DNA from: Ktedonobacter racemifer DSM 44963 | Lineage (GTDB): Bacteria; Chloroflexota; Ktedonobacteria; Ktedonobacterales; Ktedonobacteraceae | Length of the DNA: 64,000 bases | Reading direction: 5' to 3' | NCBI RefSeq assembly: GCF_000178855.1 | Contig: NZ_ADVG01000001.1 | Location: forward strand, 3,571,481-3,635,480 | Shown: positions 63,705-64,000 of the stretch, piece by piece | Layout: every line of letters begins with the position of its first letter | How positions within the stretch are numbered: the first letter of the stretch is position 1 | The notes under the pieces: generated by a model | Seen by the model: only the letters and a program-made list of their open reading frames with translations | The model's database searches: none | Told to the model about the DNA's origin: nothing | Program-made: the position numbers and the translations under genes

Positions 63705-64000
63705 AGAGCACCTCCTTGTGAAACAACCGCAAACAGTGATCTGAGCCGGGCCATCAAGGGGACCAGGCGGTGACACCATGCGTACAAACAAAGCATATGC
63801 TACCATGGGGAAGTCACGGGAACAGAAAAGATCGTTGAGGGCAAGCACTGAGGGATGTCTTCGCTATGGCCTTTTCTGTCTCTGTCTACCTTACGCCCTA
63901 ATGCAAAACCATCTGACATGCCCGGATTTCCCTTGTTATGCTCTTCGCGCCAGTATGAGCTGAATGTGGTAAATGGCTACTGAGCTTCGGGTTATTTCCG
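63705..64000. other. Right end of window, nothing recognised
   Basis: About 300 bases upstream of the 63704 gene; no supported gene. Confidence 0.4.

Overview
The window looks like a chromosomal segment of a Ktedonobacteria-type Chloroflexota bacterium. This is inferred from gene style, not from a marker gene: ECF sigma factors coupled to membrane anti-sigma proteins (one a zinc-finger/PQQ-propeller fusion), many small zinc-ribbon proteins, a GH15 trehalase-like enzyme, tyrosine integrases and a dense load of IS elements of several families. No rRNA, tRNA or CRISPR array was seen.

Layout. 1-6530: ordinary chromosome (acetyltransferase, methyltransferase, membrane-bound molybdopterin oxidoreductase, sigma/anti-sigma pair). 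6736-36503: radC is cut in two. Its N-terminal half is at 6736-7167 and its C-terminal half at 36201-36503, in the same orientation, joined in frame through a shared GAAATG. The 29 kb between carries a HEAT protein, the GH15 enzyme, sigma factor modules, an exopolysaccharide-like cluster (two GT2 glycosyltransferases, a GH18 and a GH-A-like enzyme, small membrane proteins), and IS6, IS1-like and IS630 elements. One IS630-type unit has a WD40-like gene as passenger. The two ends of the 29 kb also carry the two halves of a second small gene that would be rebuilt if the segment were a circle. 36589-41149: housekeeping stress block (VOC protein, Lon, Hsp20, zinc ribbon).

41755-63087: two integrative elements flank one membrane-protein gene (47902-48774). 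Element 1 (about 5.6 kb, 42264-47883) sits in an intrinsic terminator. The terminator hairpin is duplicated as 27-bp att cores at 42237 and 47857; its integrase has been damaged by an IS1-like element. It carries a nucleotidyltransferase-toxin-like pair, a receiver protein and a tandem-repeat protein. Element 2 (about 14.3 kb, 48813-63087) is bounded by a 17-bp direct repeat. It encodes an intact tyrosine integrase, an excisionase-like HTH protein, a primase-polymerase with a C-terminal CHC2-like zinc finger, a AAA+ ATPase, a cell-wall hydrolase, a sigma/anti-sigma pair, Asn-rich secreted proteins and many small proteins. GCAGGTTT iterons lie on both sides of the primase gene. In both elements the integrase stop codon abuts a direct-repeat array with a strict 12-bp period, repeated at the far end, as expected for integrase arm sites.

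Working together: the primase, ATPase and iterons of element 2 form a self-contained replication module, and integrase plus excisionase a mobility module. No relaxase or FtsK-like transfer protein was recognised, so element 2 is more like a replicating integrative or satellite-type element than a complete conjugative one. Many genes are visibly broken by frameshifts, stops or IS insertions.
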